Positions 11,735 to 22,219 of a DNA stretch of 47,558 nt are shown in pieces. The DNA is taken from NCBI GenBank assembly GCA_016937975.1, contig JAFGVN010000103.1, positions 1 to 47,558 on the forward strand, written 5' to 3'. The number at the start of each line of letters is the position of its first letter. Within the stretch, counting starts at the first letter, position 1. A program made the position numbers and the translations under genes. A model generated the notes under the pieces. The model did no database searches and was not told the origin of the DNA. It saw only the letters and a list, made by a program, of their open reading frames with translations. The DNA is from Clostridia bacterium (GTDB lineage: Bacteria; Bacillota; Clostridia; Peptostreptococcales; Acidaminobacteraceae).

Positions 11735-12487
11735 ATGGCAGTAAAAATTAAATCTATCAGTCAAATAGAGCGTATGCGAGAAGTTGGAAAAATTGTTGCT
11801 GCAGCTCATGAGGTTGTTAGAGCGAATATACGCCCTGGTATTACAACTAAGGAACTTGATGATATCGCAGAGAAAGAAATTAGGAGACATAATGCTGTTC
11901 CTGCTTTTAAAGGATATGGCGGATTCCCAGGATCGATTTGTGCCTCAGTTAACGAGCAAGTTGTCCATGGGATTCCAGGATCCTATACCTTAAAAGAAGG
12001 CGACATTATTAGCATAGACATTGGTGCTTACAAAGATAATTTCTTTGGTGATGCAGCTAAAACTCATGGAGTTGGCAAAATCACAGAGGCAGCACAAAAA
12101 TTAATTGATGTTACTAAAAATTCTTTCTATGAAGGTTTAAAATACTGCAGAGAGGGATATAGATTATCTGATGTCTCCCATGCGATACAAACCTATGTGG
12201 AAAGTCATGGTTTTTCTATCGTAAGAGATTATGTTGGTCATGGTATAGGCACAGCACTCCATGAAGATCCTCAGATTCCTAATTATGGAGAAGCAGGTCG
12301 TGGCTTGCGGCTGGTCAAAGGAATGGTTTTGGCAATTGAGCCCATGGTAAACGCTGGCGTATATACGGTTAAAACGTTAGATGATGATTGGACGGTTGTA
12401 ACAACAGACGGACAAAATTCAGCACATTACGAACATACGATTGCAATTACTGATGACGATCCTGTGCTACTCACGAGCATGGAATAA
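11735..12487 (+). CDS. map: Methionine aminopeptidase, type I
   Basis: Removes the initiator methionine from new proteins. The 250-residue product has the pita-bread fold signatures: metal ligands in [18 protein letters not shown] (two Asp), [12 protein letters not shown] (His), AIEPMV (Glu) and the C-terminal ligand region. The start is one base beyond the adk stop, with AAGG in the end of adk as a weak ribosome binding site, so translation is probably coupled. Confidence 0.95.
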   Translation: MAVKIKSISQIERMREVGKIVAAAHEVVRANIRPGITTKELDDIAEKEIRRHNAVPAFKGYGGFPGSICASVNEQVVHGIPGSYTLKEGDIISIDIGAYKDNFFGDAAKTHGVGKITEAAQKLIDVTKNSFYEGLKYCREGYRLSDVSHAIQTYVESHGFSIVRDYVGHGIGTALHEDPQIPNYGEAGRGLRLVKGMVLAIEPMVNAGVYTVKTLDDDWTVVTTDGQNSAHYEHTIAITDDDPVLLTSME

Positions 12488-12497
12488 GAGGTGAGAT

Positions 12498-12797
12498 ATG
12501 AAAAAAATTAGTAATATTCAAATCGGTCAATATGTACGTTCAAAAGCAGGTCGAGACAAGAATCACGTATTTATCGTTTTAGAGGTGATTGATACAGAAT
12601 ATGTTTCCCTAGTTGATGGCGATGTAAGGCGTATTGAACGACCAAAAAAGAAGAAAATTAAGCACTTATTTGAATTTAATCAGATAAGTGATATGGTACG
12701 CGAGAAGATTAAAGATGATAAAAAGCTTACTAATCTTATGATTCGTAAAGAAATTGAAAAATTTGACTTGAATCAAGTCAAAGTAGGAGGTTTTTAA
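12498..12797 (+). CDS. KOW-domain RNA-binding protein
   Basis: A 99-residue basic protein between map and infA. Its N-terminal half (QIGQYVRSKAGRDKNHVFIVLEV...YVSLVDGDVRRIERPKKKK) is a KOW-type beta fold resembling eukaryotic/archaeal L14e-L6e-L27e modules. Small KOW proteins at this position are common in Clostridia. A ribosome or RNA role is inferred from the fold and the place in the operon; the exact function is not known to me. Its stop is immediately followed by the infA start. Confidence 0.8.
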   Translation: MKKISNIQIGQYVRSKAGRDKNHVFIVLEVIDTEYVSLVDGDVRRIERPKKKKIKHLFEFNQISDMVREKIKDDKKLTNLMIRKEIEKFDLNQVKVGGF

Positions 12798-13144
<347 letters not shown>

Positions 13145-13175
13145 GATTGTTTGAATATTAGGAGGTGTCATTTAC

Positions 13176-13544
13176 ATGGCAAGAATAGCAGGTATTGACT
13201 TGCCTAGAGAGAAGAGAGTCCTAATCGGATTAACTTATCTTTATGGTATTGGAAGACCAACTTCTGAAAAAATCTTAAGACAAGTAAACATTGATGAAAA
13301 TACAAGAATCAAAGATTTAACTGAAGACGAAGTTGCAAGACTAAGAACAATTTTAGAAGACGAATATTTGATCGAAGGTGACTTGAGAAGAGAAGTTGCT
13401 ATGAACATCAAAAGACTTCAAGACATCGGTTCTTACAGAGGTATCCGTCACAGAAAGAGACTTCCAGTAAGAGGTCAAAAAACTAAGACTAATGCGAGAA
13501 CAGTAAAAGGTCCTAAGCGTACTGTTTCACGTAAAAAGAAATAA
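13176..13544 (+). CDS. rpsM: 30S ribosomal protein S13
   Basis: S13 lies in the 30S head and contacts P-site tRNA with its basic tail. It has 122 residues, [15 protein letters not shown] at the start and [27 protein letters not shown]-like sequence at the end (here [17 protein letters not shown]). TTAGGAGGTG lies upstream. Confidence 0.97.
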   Translation: MARIAGIDLPREKRVLIGLTYLYGIGRPTSEKILRQVNIDENTRIKDLTEDEVARLRTILEDEYLIEGDLRREVAMNIKRLQDIGSYRGIRHRKRLPVRGQKTKTNARTVKGPKRTVSRKKK

Positions 13545-13557
13545 GGAGGTTGATTAG

Positions 13558-13956
13558 ATGGTTGCGAAGAAAGCAAGAACTGTTCGTAAGAGAAGAAAAG
13601 ATCGTAAGAATATAGAACGTGGACAAGCACATATCCAATCGACTTTTAACAATACAATTGTTACTCTTTCAGATGTTCAAGGTAATGTAATTGCTTGGTC
13701 ATCTGCAGGTGCTTTAGGTTTCAAGGGATCTAAGAAAGCAACTCCATTTGCTGCTCAAATGGCAGGCGAAACTGCTGCTAAAGCTGCAATGGAACATGGT
13801 TTAAAAACAATTGCAGTATTTGTAAAAGGTCCTGGTTCAGGAAGAGAAGCTGCAATTAGATCGTTACAAGCTGCTGGTCTTGAAATTACATCTATTCAAG
13901 ATGTAACTCCAATTCCACACAACGGCTGTAGACCACCAAAGCGTAGAAGAGTATAA
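13558..13956 (+). CDS. rpsK: 30S ribosomal protein S11
   Basis: S11 forms the platform near the mRNA exit and the Shine-Dalgarno helix. The 132 residues carry a basic N-terminal tail ([14 protein letters not shown]), then [15 protein letters not shown] and the C-terminal [22 protein letters not shown] precedes the ATG. Confidence 0.97.
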   Translation: MVAKKARTVRKRRKDRKNIERGQAHIQSTFNNTIVTLSDVQGNVIAWSSAGALGFKGSKKATPFAAQMAGETAAKAAMEHGLKTIAVFVKGPGSGREAAIRSLQAAGLEITSIQDVTPIPHNGCRPPKRRRV

Positions 13957-13974
13957 TTTGTAGGAGGTGTTAAA

Positions 13975-14595
13975 ATGGCAAGATATACAGGTCCATCTTG
14001 TAGATTATGTCGTAGAGAAGGCGAAAAGCTATTTCTAAAAGGCGATCGTTGTTATTCAGAGAAATGTGCTCTTTCTAGAAGAGAAAGCGCTCCAGGACAA
14101 CACGGTGCAAGAAGAGCTAAACTTTCAAACTACGGCTTACAATTAAGAGAAAAACAAAAAGTAAAAAGATATTATGGCGTATTAGAAAAGCAATTTAGAG
14201 AAATCTATGAAAAAGCTGAAAAAATGCCTGGTATTAGTGGTGAAAATTTACTTTCATTATTAGAATTAAGATTAGATAACGTTGTATATAGACTAGGCTA
14301 TGGTTCATCTAGAAAAGAAGCTAGACAATTGGTATCACATGGTCACTTCACAATCAACGGTAAAAAAGCTAACATTCCTTCAATGAGAGTGAAAGTTGGC
14401 GATTTAATCGCTGTAGTAGAGAGAAGCAACTCTTCTGTTAAATTCAAAGAATTAGTAGAAAAAGCTGCAACTACTCCAAAGTGGTTAGAAGGCAATGCTG
14501 ATAAATTAGAAGGTAAAGTAATCGCTCTTCCTGGAAGAGATGATATCGACTTACCAATTGAAGAGCATCTTATCATCGAGCTTTACTCTAAGTAA
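13975..14595 (+). CDS. rpsD: 30S ribosomal protein S4 (zinc-finger type)
   Basis: S4 nucleates 16S rRNA folding and affects decoding accuracy; in several bacteria it represses its own mRNA. The 206 residues include an N-terminal Cys4 cluster (Cys9, 12, 26, 31) and an S4 RNA-binding domain at about residues 95-160 ([27 protein letters not shown]). In Bacillus subtilis rpsD is a separate gene; here it is inside the alpha operon, as in many Clostridia. Confidence 0.97.
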   Translation: MARYTGPSCRLCRREGEKLFLKGDRCYSEKCALSRRESAPGQHGARRAKLSNYGLQLREKQKVKRYYGVLEKQFREIYEKAEKMPGISGENLLSLLELRLDNVVYRLGYGSSRKEARQLVSHGHFTINGKKANIPSMRVKVGDLIAVVERSNSSVKFKELVEKAATTPKWLEGNADKLEGKVIALPGRDDIDLPIEEHLIIELYSK

Positions 14596-14651
14596 TAGCG
14601 CGTAGGTTGTTGCCCTCATAAGTAGAGAAGAATAGTAGAGGAGGGAAGTTA

Positions 14652-15602
14652 GTGATAGCTATAGAAAAACCGAATGTAGAATGTGTAGAACTTAGCGAAG
14701 ATTTGACATATGGTAAATTTGTAATCGAACCACTACAAAAGGGTTACGGTACAACTTTAGGAAATAGTATGAGAAGATTGCTACTTTCTTCACTTCCTGG
14801 CAGTGCTGTGAAATGGGTTAAGATCGAAGGTGTTTTGCACGAATTCTCGACAATCCCAGGTGTTAAAGAAGATGTTGTAGGTATTATCCTAAATCTAAAA
14901 TCTTTAATTACTAAGGTGCACTCTGATGATGAGATTAAAATCGTAAGAATCGAAGCGAATCAAGCGGGTGCAGTTACTGCTGGCGACTTAATTGTAGATT
15001 CAGACGTTGAAGTGTTAAATACTGATTTGCATATTGCAACATTAGAAGATGACGCTTCGTTAATTATGGAAATTGGAATTGCCAAAGGTGTTGGTTATGT
15101 TTCTGCTGAAGAACATGGTGAAACTAATCTGCCTATTGGTGTGATCCTTGTGGATTCAATCTTTACTCCAGTAACTAAAGTAAACTATTACGCAGAGGAC
15201 ACTAAATTAGGTGAAGGTTCTGGGTTGGAAAAATTAGTGCTGGAAGTAACGACTGATGGATCTATTAAACCTGATGAAGCACTTTCTTTGGCTGCTAAGA
15301 TTATGAGTGAGCATTTAAATTTGTTCATTGATATGTCTGAGAACATGGAAAATGTTGAAATCATGGTTGAAAAAGAAGAGGATCAAAAAGAAAAAGTTCT
15401 AGAAATGACAATAGAAGAGCTTGACTTATCAGTGAGATCTTACAACTGCTTGAAACGTGCTGGCATCAACACTGTTGAAGAGTTGGCAAACAAGTCAGAA
15501 GAAGATATGATGAAAGTTAGAAATCTTGGAAAGAAATCTCTAGAAGAAGTTAAGAAAAAGCTTATTGAACTAGAACTTGGCTTAAGACCTGAGGAAGAAT
15601 AA
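14652..15602 (+). CDS. rpoA: RNA polymerase alpha subunit
   Basis: Alpha dimerises to start polymerase assembly, and its C-terminal domain binds UP elements and activators. The 316 residues comprise the N-domain (about 1-230, with [20 protein letters not shown]) and the C-domain (about 248-316, with [17 protein letters not shown] and [14 protein letters not shown]). It starts at GTG 14652 after GAGGAGGG. The 56-bp gap before it holds no obvious promoter. Confidence 0.97.
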   Translation: MIAIEKPNVECVELSEDLTYGKFVIEPLQKGYGTTLGNSMRRLLLSSLPGSAVKWVKIEGVLHEFSTIPGVKEDVVGIILNLKSLITKVHSDDEIKIVRIEANQAGAVTAGDLIVDSDVEVLNTDLHIATLEDDASLIMEIGIAKGVGYVSAEEHGETNLPIGVILVDSIFTPVTKVNYYAEDTKLGEGSGLEKLVLEVTTDGSIKPDEALSLAAKIMSEHLNLFIDMSENMENVEIMVEKEEDQKEKVLEMTIEELDLSVRSYNCLKRAGINTVEELANKSEEDMMKVRNLGKKSLEEVKKKLIELELGLRPEEE

Positions 15603-15622
15603 GCAAGGAGGAATCGAAGCAC

Positions 15623-15964
15623 ATGGCTATTTACAGAAAGTTAGGCCGTCCTTCTGCTCATAGAAATATGATGCTTAGAAATTTAGTAACAAGCTTACTA
15701 AAGCACGGACGAATTGAGACTACTGAAGCAAGAGCTAAAGAAGCTAAGAAAATTGCTGAAAAAATGATCACTTTGGCTAAAAGAGGTGACTTACACGCAA
15801 GAAGACAAGTATTAGCTTACGTGACTGAAAAAGAAGTAGTTAAAAATATTTTTGAAGAAGTAGCTCCAAAATACCAAGATCGTAACGGTGGTTATACAAG
15901 AATGTATAAGTTGGGACCTCGTAGAGGCGACGCTGCACCAATGGTAATTATTGAGTTAATCTAA
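15623..15964 (+). CDS. rplQ: 50S ribosomal protein L17
   Basis: L17 is the last gene of the operon and lies near the exit tunnel. It has 113 residues: [25 protein letters not shown] at the N-terminus and [24 protein letters not shown] at the C-terminus. It is followed within 10 bases by a strong terminator. Confidence 0.97.
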   Translation: MAIYRKLGRPSAHRNMMLRNLVTSLLKHGRIETTEARAKEAKKIAEKMITLAKRGDLHARRQVLAYVTEKEVVKNIFEEVAPKYQDRNGGYTRMYKLGPRRGDAAPMVIIELI

Positions 15965-15970
15965 TATTAG

Positions 15971-15999
15971 GACCAGCAATGCTGGTCTTTTTATTTTTT
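15971..15999 (+). terminator. Terminator of the S10-spc-alpha operon
   Basis: GACCAGC 15971-15977 and GCTGGTC 15981-15987 form a 7-bp G/C-rich stem with loop AAT, followed by TTTTTATTTTTTT. Confidence 0.93.
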
Positions 16000-16110
16000 T
16001 GCTTATTGAACTATAAACAATATCAATTCATATATCCATAGGAAATGGCTGTGTAACATGTTTTAATCTTGTAAGAAATTCACATAAAGATTTAAATTAT
16101 ACTTTAATGT

Positions 16111-16141
16111 TTGAATATTCTGATTAAATTCGTGGTATGAT
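16111..16141 (+). promoter_or_regulatory. Possible promoter of the chemoreceptor-like gene
   Basis: TTGAAT 16111-16116 and TATGAT 16136-16141 lie 19 bp apart, wide for sigma-A, so this is a weak candidate. It sits about 30 bases before the coding start. The rest of 16000-16174 is A/T-rich with nothing else recognised. Confidence 0.4.
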
Positions 16142-16174
16142 GTTAATCGTGAAGGTTTACAGATGGAGGATGTT

Positions 16175-17758
16175 ATGAAAAAAATTCGTTTTAAAAGTCT
16201 CTTATACGTTCCGGAGATTTTATTGGGTATTGTGCTTATTGTTTTGTTGTGGACTCAAGAAGTTGGTGTGATTAAAATCAGCCTTACGGTAGGTTTAATT
16301 GTATTATTTATTTATAATGGAATCATTGTTCAACTGGGATTAATCCATGCGTTGAAAAAGACAAGTACTTATCTAAAGGAAATGTCTGAGGGACATTTTA
16401 AACTACACATTCCATCTCACAAGATCAGTATTATAGATGAATTAAATCAATTGATTAAAAAGAATGCAGAAAATAGTGGCGAAATGTTTGAAAAACTTAT
16501 TGTGACCTCAATGGAGACCAATACACTTGTAGGTGAATTAGAGGAATTTATTCAAACTAACCATGATCGATTAGAATTAATGACCAGAGAAATTACGGCG
16601 ATGTATGAGAAGAATGAGATTTTATCAGGAAAAATGGAAGCAACAGCAGTACATATTGAGGATGCTTCAAATGCAATGAAAGGCATTGAGTTAAGAATTA
16701 AAGAAGCGAATGACGCGTCAGTGAATTCAAAGAATGTTTCAGAATCTGCATCCGAATCTATCGAAGAGGCATTTAATGCCTTTAAAGCGGTCAGTGATGA
16801 AATTAATCATTCAGCAGTCCTAATTTCGGGGCTAGGAGAGAAATCTAAAGCCATCAGTAGTATTACTGGAAATATTGAAGATATTGCAAGTCAGACGAAT
16901 TTATTGGCTTTAAATGCATCTATTGAATCTGCAAGAGCTGGGGAAGCAGGTAGAGGTTTTGCTGTTGTTGCAGATGAAATAAGAAAATTATCTGTGGATA
17001 CCGAAAAAGCTTTAACTGGCATTCATAGCATTATTGATGAAATTCTATCTACTGTATCTGAAACTGAAATAAGCAGGGAAAGATCCGTTAAACTAAGTAT
17101 GGGATCCTTATTAAAAGCAGAAGCATCAAAATTACTATTTGAGAAAATTAAAGAGAATTCAGATGCAACAGATTCAAAAGTTAATCAAGTATATGATGAC
17201 TTAAATAAATTGGAAAGAAGTATGGATGGTGTCGTCGTACAATCTGATACAGCATTAGATGCATCCCATGAAACTTTAAAATTAGCAAGTGAATCTTCTA
17301 GGAATATGTCAGAAGTATCCCACAGTATCGATGCAATACGTGGTTCAGTTTCAAAGCTTTCCCAAGCCTCAACGGATTTTTATCAGTTTATCACTGAGAA
17401 TACCACCGATAAGGTACTCAAAAAGCATTTGGATTGCCTTTTAGAACATTTTAATGTGCTCAAAGACCATGAGAACGTTAAAGCTTTACAAGAGAAATTT
17501 CATATTGATGAATTTCAACTATTAAATGAAAAAGGTGAAATTGAAATGGCAACTGAAAAAGGTAGTATTGGTTTGAATCTATTTGAGATCTACCCACCTT
17601 ATGAAGCATACTACAAAAGTAATCGCAGAGATATTTTTTATACACCTATTGTTCCAAGATTAGATGGCTACTATGCAAGATTCTGTGCTTATAAACGTCC
17701 AGATCTTAAGGGTTTAATCACAGTAGAATATACTTTTGGGATTAAAAAGGAAATCTAA
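16175..17758 (+). CDS. Methyl-accepting chemotaxis-type signalling protein with C-terminal sensor-like domain
   Basis: A 527-residue membrane signalling protein. Two hydrophobic helices (about 12-28 and 34-56) are joined by only a few residues, so there is no room for an external ligand domain. A linker/HAMP-like stretch (57-100) leads to the coiled-coil signalling domain, whose hairpin tip at about 234-270 reads [37 protein letters not shown] in two halves; this tip contacts CheA and CheW. A separate globular region (about 440-527) at the C-terminus resembles PAS/Cache-like sensor folds. The start is ATG 16175, as GGAGG 16165-16169 overlaps the alternative ATG 16163. It is monocistronic. Confidence 0.88.
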   Translation: MKKIRFKSLLYVPEILLGIVLIVLLWTQEVGVIKISLTVGLIVLFIYNGIIVQLGLIHALKKTSTYLKEMSEGHFKLHIPSHKISIIDELNQLIKKNAENSGEMFEKLIVTSMETNTLVGELEEFIQTNHDRLELMTREITAMYEKNEILSGKMEATAVHIEDASNAMKGIELRIKEANDASVNSKNVSESASESIEEAFNAFKAVSDEINHSAVLISGLGEKSKAISSITGNIEDIASQTNLLALNASIESARAGEAGRGFAVVADEIRKLSVDTEKALTGIHSIIDEILSTVSETEISRERSVKLSMGSLLKAEASKLLFEKIKENSDATDSKVNQVYDDLNKLERSMDGVVVQSDTALDASHETLKLASESSRNMSEVSHSIDAIRGSVSKLSQASTDFYQFITENTTDKVLKKHLDCLLEHFNVLKDHENVKALQEKFHIDEFQLLNEKGEIEMATEKGSIGLNLFEIYPPYEAYYKSNRRDIFYTPIVPRLDGYYARFCAYKRPDLKGLITVEYTFGIKKEI

Positions 17759-17765
17759 GAAAAGG

Positions 17766-17791
17766 TGCTCATGTTAAATGAGCATTTTTTT
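17766..17791 (+). terminator. Terminator of the chemoreceptor-like gene
   Basis: TGCTCAT 17766-17772 pairs with ATGAGCA 17778-17784 (loop GTTAA), followed by seven T. Confidence 0.92.
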
Positions 17792-17873
17792 GTCGCTTTA
17801 TTTCAGATGTAATATGCTAAAGAATGAATATTAATTTAGTACAATTAAGAAAGGCTAAAGTTCTAGGCATAAG

Positions 17874-17902
17874 TTGTATCAATGGGTAATTAATTGTATA
17901 AT
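17874..17902 (+). promoter_or_regulatory. Promoter of the ecfA1-ecfA2-ecfT operon
   Basis: TTGTAT 17874-17879 and a consensus TATAAT 17897-17902 with exactly 17 bp between. The predicted start near 17909 gives a short leader of about 18 nt, so there is no room for a riboswitch. Confidence 0.72.
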
Positions 17903-17926
17903 GAACAGGTAGGAAACGAGGTAATT

Positions 17927-18754
17927 ATGATTAGAGCTGAAAATGTTTCATTTAAATATATGCGCAATGAAGAAATGAACCATGTTCTTAAAGATTTTAA
18001 CATACATGTATTAGATGGTGAGTTTGTTGTGATCATGGGTCACAATGGTTCTGGTAAATCTACATTTGCCAAATTAACCAATGCAATTTTATTACCTGAG
18101 TCAGGAGATATATACGTTGCAGATATGAACACAAAAAACGATGAAAATTTGTGGGCAATCCGTGAGAAAGCAGGTATGATTTTTCAAAATCCGGATAATC
18201 AAATTGTTGCAACAATGGTTGAAGAGGATGTAGCCTTCGGGCCAGAGAATTTAGGCGTTGATCCTGAAGAAATCAGAAAGCGCGTAGATCGTGTTCTTAA
18301 AATTGTTAATATGGATGGTTATCAAACAAGACCGCCACATATGTTGTCAGGTGGACAAAAGCAGAGAATTGCAATAGCTGGGATACTGGCGATGTCTCCT
18401 GATTGTATCATTTTAGATGAACCTACAGCCATGTTGGATCCAAGTGGAAGAATAGAAGTATTGGATATTATCCATAGATTGAATCAAGATGAAAATATGA
18501 CAGTCGTTTTGATTACTCATTTTATGAATGAGGCGATACATGCTGATCGCGTTATTGTTTTAGATGATGGTCATATAAAACTTACTGGAGCACCTAAAGA
18601 GGTGTTTTCCAAAATCAATGAAATGCAAGCCATTGGATTAGATGTTCCTGAAGTTACAAAACTTGCTGCATATCTTAAAAGTGAAGGTATAGATATTCCT
18701 TCAAACATCATTACATTGGAGGAGATGATCTCTGAATTATGTCGATTAAAATAG
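17927..18754 (+). CDS. ecfA1: ECF transporter ATP-binding subunit EcfA1
   Basis: One of two ATPases powering the energy-coupling-factor transporter, which works with interchangeable membrane S-components to import vitamins and other micronutrients. The 275 residues show Walker [10 protein letters not shown] (38-46), the Q-loop region [20 protein letters not shown], signature LSGGQKQR and Walker [16 protein letters not shown] 17927 follows GAGG at 17918-17921; an upstream in-frame ATG at 17894 overlaps the -10 box and cannot be used. The 3' end overlaps ecfA2 by 16 bases. Confidence 0.95.
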   Translation: MIRAENVSFKYMRNEEMNHVLKDFNIHVLDGEFVVIMGHNGSGKSTFAKLTNAILLPESGDIYVADMNTKNDENLWAIREKAGMIFQNPDNQIVATMVEEDVAFGPENLGVDPEEIRKRVDRVLKIVNMDGYQTRPPHMLSGGQKQRIAIAGILAMSPDCIILDEPTAMLDPSGRIEVLDIIHRLNQDENMTVVLITHFMNEAIHADRVIVLDDGHIKLTGAPKEVFSKINEMQAIGLDVPEVTKLAAYLKSEGIDIPSNIITLEEMISELCRLK

Positions 18755-19599
18755 AAAATTTAAAATATATTTACGACCCTGGGACACCCTATGAGTTAGT
18801 GGCGTTAGATGATATCAATCTTGAAATAAAATCAGGAGAAATCGTTGGTTTAATTGGTCATACAGGATCAGGAAAATCTACATTGATTCAGCACTTAAAC
18901 GGTTTACTTAAGCCAGCTGAAGGATCAATCACGGTAGATAATATTATACTTACAAAAGAAAAAGGTCAATTGAGAGAACTTAGAAAAAATGTAGGCTTAG
19001 TGTTTCAATATCCTGAATATCAATTATTTGAAGAAACTGTTTACAAGGATATTGCATTTGGTCCTAGAAATATAGGTGTACCTGAAGAGGAAATCGATGG
19101 TGTTGTACGTGATGCTATGGCTCATGTAGGTCTAGATTTTGATCAAATTAGCGAAAAAGCTCCATTTGAGCTAAGTGGTGGTCAGAAAAGAAAAGTTGCT
19201 ATAGCAGGTGTTTTAGCTATGAAGCCAAAGGTTCTAATACTCGATGAGCCTACTGCAGGTCTTGATCCTAAATCAAGAGATGAGCTTATAGAGTATATAA
19301 GGTTGTTGCATGAGAAAGAACAAATCACCATACTATTTGTAACACATAGTATGGATGAAGTAGCACGATTGGCAAATCGTTTGATTGTGATGCATAAAAG
19401 TAAAATTGTTTTTGATGATCTACCTAAAAAAGTATTTAAAGAAGTCGAAACTTTACAAAACATTGGATTAGATGTTCCTGAGGTTTCAAAATTAGTTCAT
19501 CAATTGAATCAAAATGGCTTTAAGCTTAATGAGGATATCATTACCTTAAAGTCAGCACAAGATGCAATTCTTAGTGCTCTAAGGAGTAAAACATGTTAA
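18739..19599 (+). CDS. ecfA2: ECF transporter ATP-binding subunit EcfA2
   Basis: The second ATPase of the module, 286 residues. Walker [10 protein letters not shown] (about 42-50), Q-loop [20 protein letters not shown], signature LSGGQKRK and Walker [13 protein letters not shown] are intact. EcfA1 and EcfA2 form a heterodimer. The C-terminal part of both proteins repeats a similar LDVPEV(T/S)KL segment, showing common ancestry. Its end overlaps ecfT by 7 bases. Confidence 0.95.
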   Translation: MSIKIENLKYIYDPGTPYELVALDDINLEIKSGEIVGLIGHTGSGKSTLIQHLNGLLKPAEGSITVDNIILTKEKGQLRELRKNVGLVFQYPEYQLFEETVYKDIAFGPRNIGVPEEEIDGVVRDAMAHVGLDFDQISEKAPFELSGGQKRKVAIAGVLAMKPKVLILDEPTAGLDPKSRDELIEYIRLLHEKEQITILFVTHSMDEVARLANRLIVMHKSKIVFDDLPKKVFKEVETLQNIGLDVPEVSKLVHQLNQNGFKLNEDIITLKSAQDAILSALRSKTC

Positions 19600-20384
19600 G
19601 AGATATTACAATAGGACAATATTATCCTGCAGAGTCTGTGATCCATAAATTAGACCCAAGAACAAAAATACTAGGTTCTTTCATGATGATCATTGCCTTG
19701 TTTGTCATTACGCCCTTATGGGGATATTTAATTCCTTTTGGAACGCTTGCATTGGTGATATTGCTATCAAAAGTACCGTTAAAGTTTATCCTAAAAGGTT
19801 TAAAACCCATTTTGTTTTTTATGATTTTTGCAGTCAGTATTAATGTTTTTTTTACCCCTGGGAAAGTGATATTTTCATACGGGTTCATTGAAATCACAAT
19901 GGAAGGCCTAGAAAGAGCTTTGATGACATTAAGTCGGTTTGTCTTCTTAATTATTACTTCAAGTATGGTGACTTTAACCACATCCCCTATGGCACTTACT
20001 GATGGGATTGAAAAACTTCTAAATCCACTAAAAGTGATTAAGTTTCCTGCACATGAGTTAGCAATGATGATGACCATCGCTCTAAGATTCATTCCTACTC
20101 TTATAGAGGAAGCAGACAAAATTATGAAGGCTCAAACTGCAAGAGGTGCAGATTTTGAAACTGGTAATATATTTAATCGAGCAAAGAATATGATTCCTTT
20201 ATTGGTTCCATTATTCATTAGTGCCTTTAGAAGAGCTGATGAACTGGCTATGGCTATGGAAGCAAGATGTTATAGAGGTGGCGTAGGTAGAACTAGAATG
20301 AAGCAACTGAGATTTAATCATAAAGATGTTTTTGCGTTAGTGTTCTCAGTCTTGTATTGTATAAGTATCATGATTGCGTTATAA
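19593..20384 (+). CDS. ecfT: ECF transporter transmembrane subunit EcfT
   Basis: The membrane scaffold linking the ATPases to the substrate-binding S-component. The 263 residues contain several hydrophobic helices (for example about 29-60, 70-95, 110-130, 155-170 and 243-263) and the two coupling helices, with AQTARGAD and AMEARCYRGG; the second motif has Cys where Gly is more usual. AAGGAG precedes ATG 19593. No S-component gene is in the window, consistent with a shared (group II) system. Confidence 0.93.
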   Translation: MLRDITIGQYYPAESVIHKLDPRTKILGSFMMIIALFVITPLWGYLIPFGTLALVILLSKVPLKFILKGLKPILFFMIFAVSINVFFTPGKVIFSYGFIEITMEGLERALMTLSRFVFLIITSSMVTLTTSPMALTDGIEKLLNPLKVIKFPAHELAMMMTIALRFIPTLIEEADKIMKAQTARGADFETGNIFNRAKNMIPLLVPLFISAFRRADELAMAMEARCYRGGVGRTRMKQLRFNHKDVFALVFSVLYCISIMIAL

Positions 20385-20387
20385 TCA

Positions 20388-20412
20388 AATCTCACAAAGT
20401 GAGATTTTTTTG
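20388..20412 (+). terminator. Terminator between ecfT and truA
   Basis: AATCTCAC 20388-20395 and GTGAGATT 20399-20406 (loop AAA) followed by T-rich sequence. truA starts only about 10 bases further on, so some read-through must supply it unless a promoter lies within ecfT. Confidence 0.85.
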
Positions 20413-20422
20413 AGAGGATCTT

Positions 20423-21169
20423 ATGGAATCAAATTTAATTGTTAAAATGGTGATTGCTTATGATGGGACTGATTTCTTTGGTTGGCAGCGACAACCTAAA
20501 CATAGAAATATTCAAGGCATCATAGAAAAAGTACTAAGCAAGTTATTAGATAGGCCAATTCAAATAGATGGTGCTGGTAGAACCGATACTGGTGTACATG
20601 CAGCTGGACAGGTTGCAACATTCTCTGGTCCTGTAAATATGCCACTAAATCAGTTGAAAAAGGTTATGAACAACTTTTTACCAAATGATATTGCCATTAT
20701 TTCTGTTGAGTATGAAGATGAAATGTTTCACGCGAGATACTCAGCAATAGGTAAAACTTATAAATATAGTATTTTAAATCATGAAGAAAAAGATGTTTTT
20801 AGAGGAAGATATCATTATGAATATCCATATACATTAGATTTGGAATTAATGAAGAGTGTTTGCAAAAAATTAGAAGGCTATCATAATTTTGAAAGTTTTA
20901 AAGCTTCAGGAAGTTCTGCACAGAATCCGATGCGGACTATTCATAAAATAGAAGTTTTGATTAATGGTTCAGAAATTGATTTAATTTTTACTGGTGATGG
21001 GTTTTTATATAAGATGGTCAGAATACTTGCAGCCTTCATTTTAAATGTTTCTAGTGTAAGTATTCCATTGGAAAAAGTTGATGAAATTTTAGAAAAGCCC
21101 TCTAGAAAATACACAAATAAAGTAGCACCAGCACATGGTTTAACTTTAATGGAAGTTTATTATAAATAG
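20423..21169 (+). CDS. truA: tRNA pseudouridine(38-40) synthase
   Basis: Converts uridines 38-40 of the anticodon arm into pseudouridine. The 248 residues carry AYDGTDFFGWQRQP near the N-terminus and the catalytic motif GAGRTDTGVHA, with the nucleophile Asp55. The later motifs YKYSI, FESFKASGS and FLYKMVRI are typical. It keeps the Firmicute neighbour order ecfT-truA-rplM-rpsI, though rplM has its own promoter. Confidence 0.95.
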   Translation: MESNLIVKMVIAYDGTDFFGWQRQPKHRNIQGIIEKVLSKLLDRPIQIDGAGRTDTGVHAAGQVATFSGPVNMPLNQLKKVMNNFLPNDIAIISVEYEDEMFHARYSAIGKTYKYSILNHEEKDVFRGRYHYEYPYTLDLELMKSVCKKLEGYHNFESFKASGSSAQNPMRTIHKIEVLINGSEIDLIFTGDGFLYKMVRILAAFILNVSSVSIPLEKVDEILEKPSRKYTNKVAPAHGLTLMEVYYK

Positions 21170-21182
21170 CAATGAAAAGTTC

Positions 21183-21211
21183 TTGACTTTGCTTGCTCAC
21201 ACCATTATAAT
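21183..21211 (+). promoter_or_regulatory. Promoter of rplM-rpsI
   Basis: TTGACT 21183-21188 and TATAAT 21206-21211 with a 17-bp spacer, very close to consensus. It starts 14 bases after the truA stop. Transcription should begin near 21218. Confidence 0.88.
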
Positions 21212-21217
21212 ATATGT

Positions 21218-21294
21218 GTTGAATATTGATTATAAATCCAATGCCCCGGGTTTTAATATATGAAAAAAAATTTTTTTTATTAGGAGGATGTAAC
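21218..21294 (+). promoter_or_regulatory. Leader of rplM, possible L13-type autoregulatory leader
   Basis: About 77 nt lie between the predicted start and rplM. It includes a short G/C clamp (CCCCGGG at 21244-21250) and A8T8 at 21263-21278 just before AGGAGG; the A8T8 can fold on itself. Firmicutes are known to carry a structured L13 leader here, but I cannot confirm the match by eye. Confidence 0.4.
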
Positions 21295-21723
21295 ATGAAG
21301 TCTTACGTAGCGAAGCCATTGGAAATTGAAAGAAAATGGTATGTAATAGATGCGACAGATAAAACATTGGGTAGATTGTCTACGGAAATCGCATTAAGAT
21401 TAAGAGGCAAGCACAAGCCAATTTATACACCACATGTTGATTGTGGCGATCACATTATTGTTATCAATGCTGAAAAAGTGAAATTAACTGGTAACAAAGA
21501 AACAACAAAAGTATACAAACACCACACTGGTTTTATGGGTGGTTTAAAAGAGGTATCTTACAAGGAAATGATGGCTAAACACCCTGAAAGAATTATTGAA
21601 AAAGCTGTTAAAGGTATGTTACCAAAGAACTCTTTAGGTAGCCAAATGTACACAAAATTAAAAGTTTACGCAGGTCCTGAGCACAAGCATGAAGCTCAAA
21701 AGCCAGAAGTACTTGAATTTTAA
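21295..21723 (+). CDS. rplM: 50S ribosomal protein L13
   Basis: An early assembly protein of the large subunit. ATG 21295 after TTAGGAGGATG gives 142 residues. Motifs: [21 protein letters not shown] at the N-terminus, [18 protein letters not shown], and [25 protein letters not shown] near the end. An in-frame upstream reading from 21226 would include the A/T tract of the leader and is rejected. Confidence 0.97.
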   Translation: MKSYVAKPLEIERKWYVIDATDKTLGRLSTEIALRLRGKHKPIYTPHVDCGDHIIVINAEKVKLTGNKETTKVYKHHTGFMGGLKEVSYKEMMAKHPERIIEKAVKGMLPKNSLGSQMYTKLKVYAGPEHKHEAQKPEVLEF

Positions 21724-21735
21724 GGAGGAATATAA

Positions 21736-22131
21736 ATGAGTTTAGAACAATACCGCGGTACAGGTAGAAGAAAAAAAGCTGTTGCCACAGTAAGATTAAT
21801 TCCTGGTTCAGGTACAATCACAGTGAACAACCAATCTTTAGATGAGTACTTTGATTTCGAAACTTTAAGAAGAGAAGTTAAAAGACCTTTAACAGTAACA
21901 AAAACTGAAGGTAAGTTTGATGTTATCGTTAAAGTTGAAGGTGGCGGTTACACTGGTCAAGCTGGTGCAGTAAGAATGGGTATTTCAAGAGCATTATTAG
22001 AAGTTGATAGTGAAGCTTACAGAGCTACATTAAAAGCTGAAGGTTTCTTAACTAGAGACTCTAGAATGAAGGAAAGAAAGAAATACGGTCTTAAGAAAGC
22101 AAGAAGATCACCTCAGTTCTCTAAGAGATAA
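21736..22131 (+). CDS. rpsI: 30S ribosomal protein S9
   Basis: S9's C-terminal tail reaches the P-site tRNA anticodon loop. The 131 residues show [19 protein letters not shown] at the N-terminus and the basic ending [18 protein letters not shown] with the terminal Lys-Arg that contacts tRNA. It follows rplM by 12 bases with TAAGGAGG and is the last core gene before the accessory region. Confidence 0.97.
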   Translation: MSLEQYRGTGRRKKAVATVRLIPGSGTITVNNQSLDEYFDFETLRREVKRPLTVTKTEGKFDVIVKVEGGGYTGQAGAVRMGISRALLEVDSEAYRATLKAEGFLTRDSRMKERKKYGLKKARRSPQFSKR

Positions 22132-22145
22132 TATGCAAAACACAC

Positions 22146-22180
22146 AAACCCTTGGAATCGTGTATTTCCAAGGGTTTTTT
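22146..22180 (+). terminator. Terminator of rplM-rpsI
   Basis: AAACCCTTGGAA 22146-22157 and TTCCAAGGGTTT 22166-22177 form a perfect 12-bp stem with an 8-nt loop, ending in T-rich sequence. Confidence 0.94.
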
Positions 22181-22219
22181 ATGTGGAAATTTTTCTCAAT
22201 TCACGTGAATTTGAATAGG

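Noticed and set aside
16163-16174. ATG 16163 as the start of the chemoreceptor-like gene
   Set aside because: Its codons contain the GGAGG that serves the ATG at 16175; no ribosome binding site lies before it.
17793-17926. Riboswitch before the ECF operon
   Set aside because: The promoter at 17874-17902 leaves only about 18 nt of leader, too short for any known riboswitch.
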